Origin: Arthrobacter agilis
Lineage (GTDB): Bacteria; Actinomycetota; Actinomycetes; Actinomycetales; Micrococcaceae
Reading direction: 5' to 3'
Length of the DNA: 64,000 nt
NCBI RefSeq assembly: GCF_002157505.1
Contig: NZ_NFSC01000026.1
Span: forward strand, 184,225-248,224
The notes beneath the pieces were generated by a model. The model was given only the letters and a program-made list of their open reading frames with translations, was not told where the DNA came from and did not search any database. This document shows, in pieces, positions 63,026-64,000 of this stretch (position 1 is the first letter of the stretch; each line of letters starts with the position of its first letter). A program made the position numbers and the translations under genes.

Positions 63026-64000
63026 GCACCGCAACCTCGTACCGTCCCGAACCAGCACCACCCGCAGCCGCCCAGCCCCTGCTGGAGGTCAGGGACCTGG
63101 TGGTCCGATACGGCCGCGGCCGCAAGGCAGCGGCTGCTCCGGCCGCCGTGGACGGCGTGAGCTTCAGCATCGCCGCGGGGGAGACCGTGGGCCTGGTCGG
63201 GGAGTCCGGCTCGGGCAAGTCGACCATCGGCAAGGCGATCCTGGGCCTGCAGAAGGTCTCCTCCGGGTCCATCACCTACCAGGGCAAGGACATCACCTCC
63301 GCCGGCGCGTCCCAGCGCAGGGCTCTGGGCGGGGAGCTGCGGGCCGTCTTCCAGGACCCCAACTCCTCACTCAACCCCCGCAACACGGTCGGCTCCTCGC
63401 TGGCTGAACCGCTCCGGCTCCGCGGGGTGAACCCGACCGAGGCCCGCCAGCGCGCCGAGGACATGCTGGAACGGGTGGGGCTGCCCCGGGACGCCGTCGA
63501 CCGGTACCCGAGCCAGTTCTCCGGCGGCCAGCGGCAGCGCATCTCCGTGGCCCGCGCCCTCATCTGTGACCCCAAGCTCGTGGTCTGCGACGAGGCCGTG
63601 AGCGCACTGGACCTCTCCACGCAGGCGCAGGTGCTGAACCTGCTGGCGGACCTGCGCGACGAGCGCGGCCTGGGCTACCTGTTCATCGCCCACGACATCG
63701 CCGTGGTCCAGTTCCTGGCCCAGCGCGTGGTGGTGCTCTACCGCGGGCAGGTCATGGAGACCGGACCCGCCGCTGCGGTCACGGAGGACCCGAAGCACCC
63801 CTTCACCCAGACCCTCGTCGCAGCGTCCCCGGTGCCCCGGCCCGCCGAGCAGGCGGCCCGCCGGGCAGCCCGCGAATCCCTCGGCGTCCGGACCGGTGCC
63901 GCCGCCACCCCCGCCCCGGGCGGGTGCCCCTTCCGGTTGCGCTGCCCCCTGGCCACCGACCTGTGCCGCGACGAACGCCCCGCACTGCGGCGGGTCGGCG
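63022..64000 (+). CDS. ABC transporter ATP-binding protein (DppF-like), 3' end outside the window
   Basis: The reading starts at ATG 63022, overlapping the upstream stop (ATGA), and stays open to the window edge with 326 codons seen. It shows Walker A GESGSGKSTIGKAILGL, LSxxQ-type signature FSGGQRQRISVARALI and Walker B LVVCDEAVSALDLSTQ. The C-terminal Cys-rich CPFRLRCPLATDLC block of the DppF/OppF family is present, so only a short tail is missing. It completes the transporter with a second ATPase. Confidence 0.92.
   Translation, partial: MSTATSYRPEPAPPAAAQPLLEVRDLVVRYGRGRKAAAAPAAVDGVSFSIAAGETVGLVGESGSGKSTIGKAILGLQKVSSGSITYQGKDITSAGASQRRALGGELRAVFQDPNSSLNPRNTVGSSLAEPLRLRGVNPTEARQRAEDMLERVGLPRDAVDRYPSQFSGGQRQRISVARALICDPKLVVCDEAVSALDLSTQAQVLNLLADLRDERGLGYLFIAHDIAVVQFLAQRVVVLYRGQVMETGPAAAVTEDPKHPFTQTLVAASPVPRPAEQAARRAARESLGVRTGAAATPAPGGCPFRLRCPLATDLCRDERPALRRVG

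Noticed and set aside
1..64000. tRNA, rRNA, riboswitch, insertion sequence and prophage genes
   Set aside because: None was recognised on either strand by eye. A tRNAscan-SE, Infernal and ISfinder search would be needed to exclude them.

Overview
The window is a high-GC actinobacterial chromosome segment that starts at the replication origin. The gene order (recF-gnd-dnaN-oriC-dnaA-rpmH-rnpA-yidD-yidC-jag-rsmG-parA-parB), a mycothiol-type glycosyltransferase (MshA-like), inositol-phosphate synthase, consensus parS sites and the trxA/trxB/murJ/NUDIX/pcnA block fit the Micrococcaceae, most likely the Arthrobacter group. This assignment comes from synteny and protein character, not from a database search.

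Region 1 (1-13.9 kb) is the origin and partition region. recF, gnd and dnaN read leftwards. oriC lies in the 465-bp dnaN-dnaA gap, and dnaA also reads leftwards. rpmH, rnpA, yidD, yidC, jag, rsmG, parA and parB read rightwards. Seven perfect parS sites and one with a single mismatch lie between 9.1 and 13.8 kb. Two are inside the parA and parB coding sequences, one forms the hairpin just after parB, and five sit in a 2.2-kb stretch with no convincing gene.

Region 2 (13.9-38.4 kb) is mostly core metabolism and envelope. It holds trxA/trxB, a membrane protein with a degenerate kinase-like N-terminus, murJ, a NUDIX hydrolase, CCA-adding enzyme, a phosphoglycerate-mutase-like phosphatase, an MshA-like glycosyltransferase, formate-THF ligase, ino1, a GT87 mannosyltransferase, a FemX-like transferase, an FAD oxidoreductase, an aldehyde dehydrogenase, the iron-uptake operon efeUOB with a DtxR/IdeR-type box, and a TetR/MFS efflux pair around a perfect 20-bp palindrome.

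Region 3 (38.4-64 kb) is an accessory sugar-scavenging region. A short scar (38.4-39.0 kb) carries remnants of a GH1 beta-glucosidase and a LacI regulator. A fructosamine (Amadori product) operon follows: a LacI regulator facing a polar-amino-acid-type ABC transporter, a FrlD-like kinase and a FrlB-like deglycase, with three similar operators in the divergent promoter. Next is a fructan/fructose regulon: two secreted GH32 fructan hydrolases, a fructokinase-like kinase, a LacI regulator, a FrcBCA-type fructose ABC transporter and a small ABM-fold protein. These are tied together by four copies of a TGACAWCGWTGTCA operator. The window ends in an intact GH1 beta-glucosidase divergent from an oligopeptide-type ABC operon that contains a permease-ATPase fusion.

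In all three ABC operons the binding-protein gene is followed by a strong intercistronic hairpin. No tRNA, rRNA, CRISPR array, intact insertion sequence or prophage was recognised.
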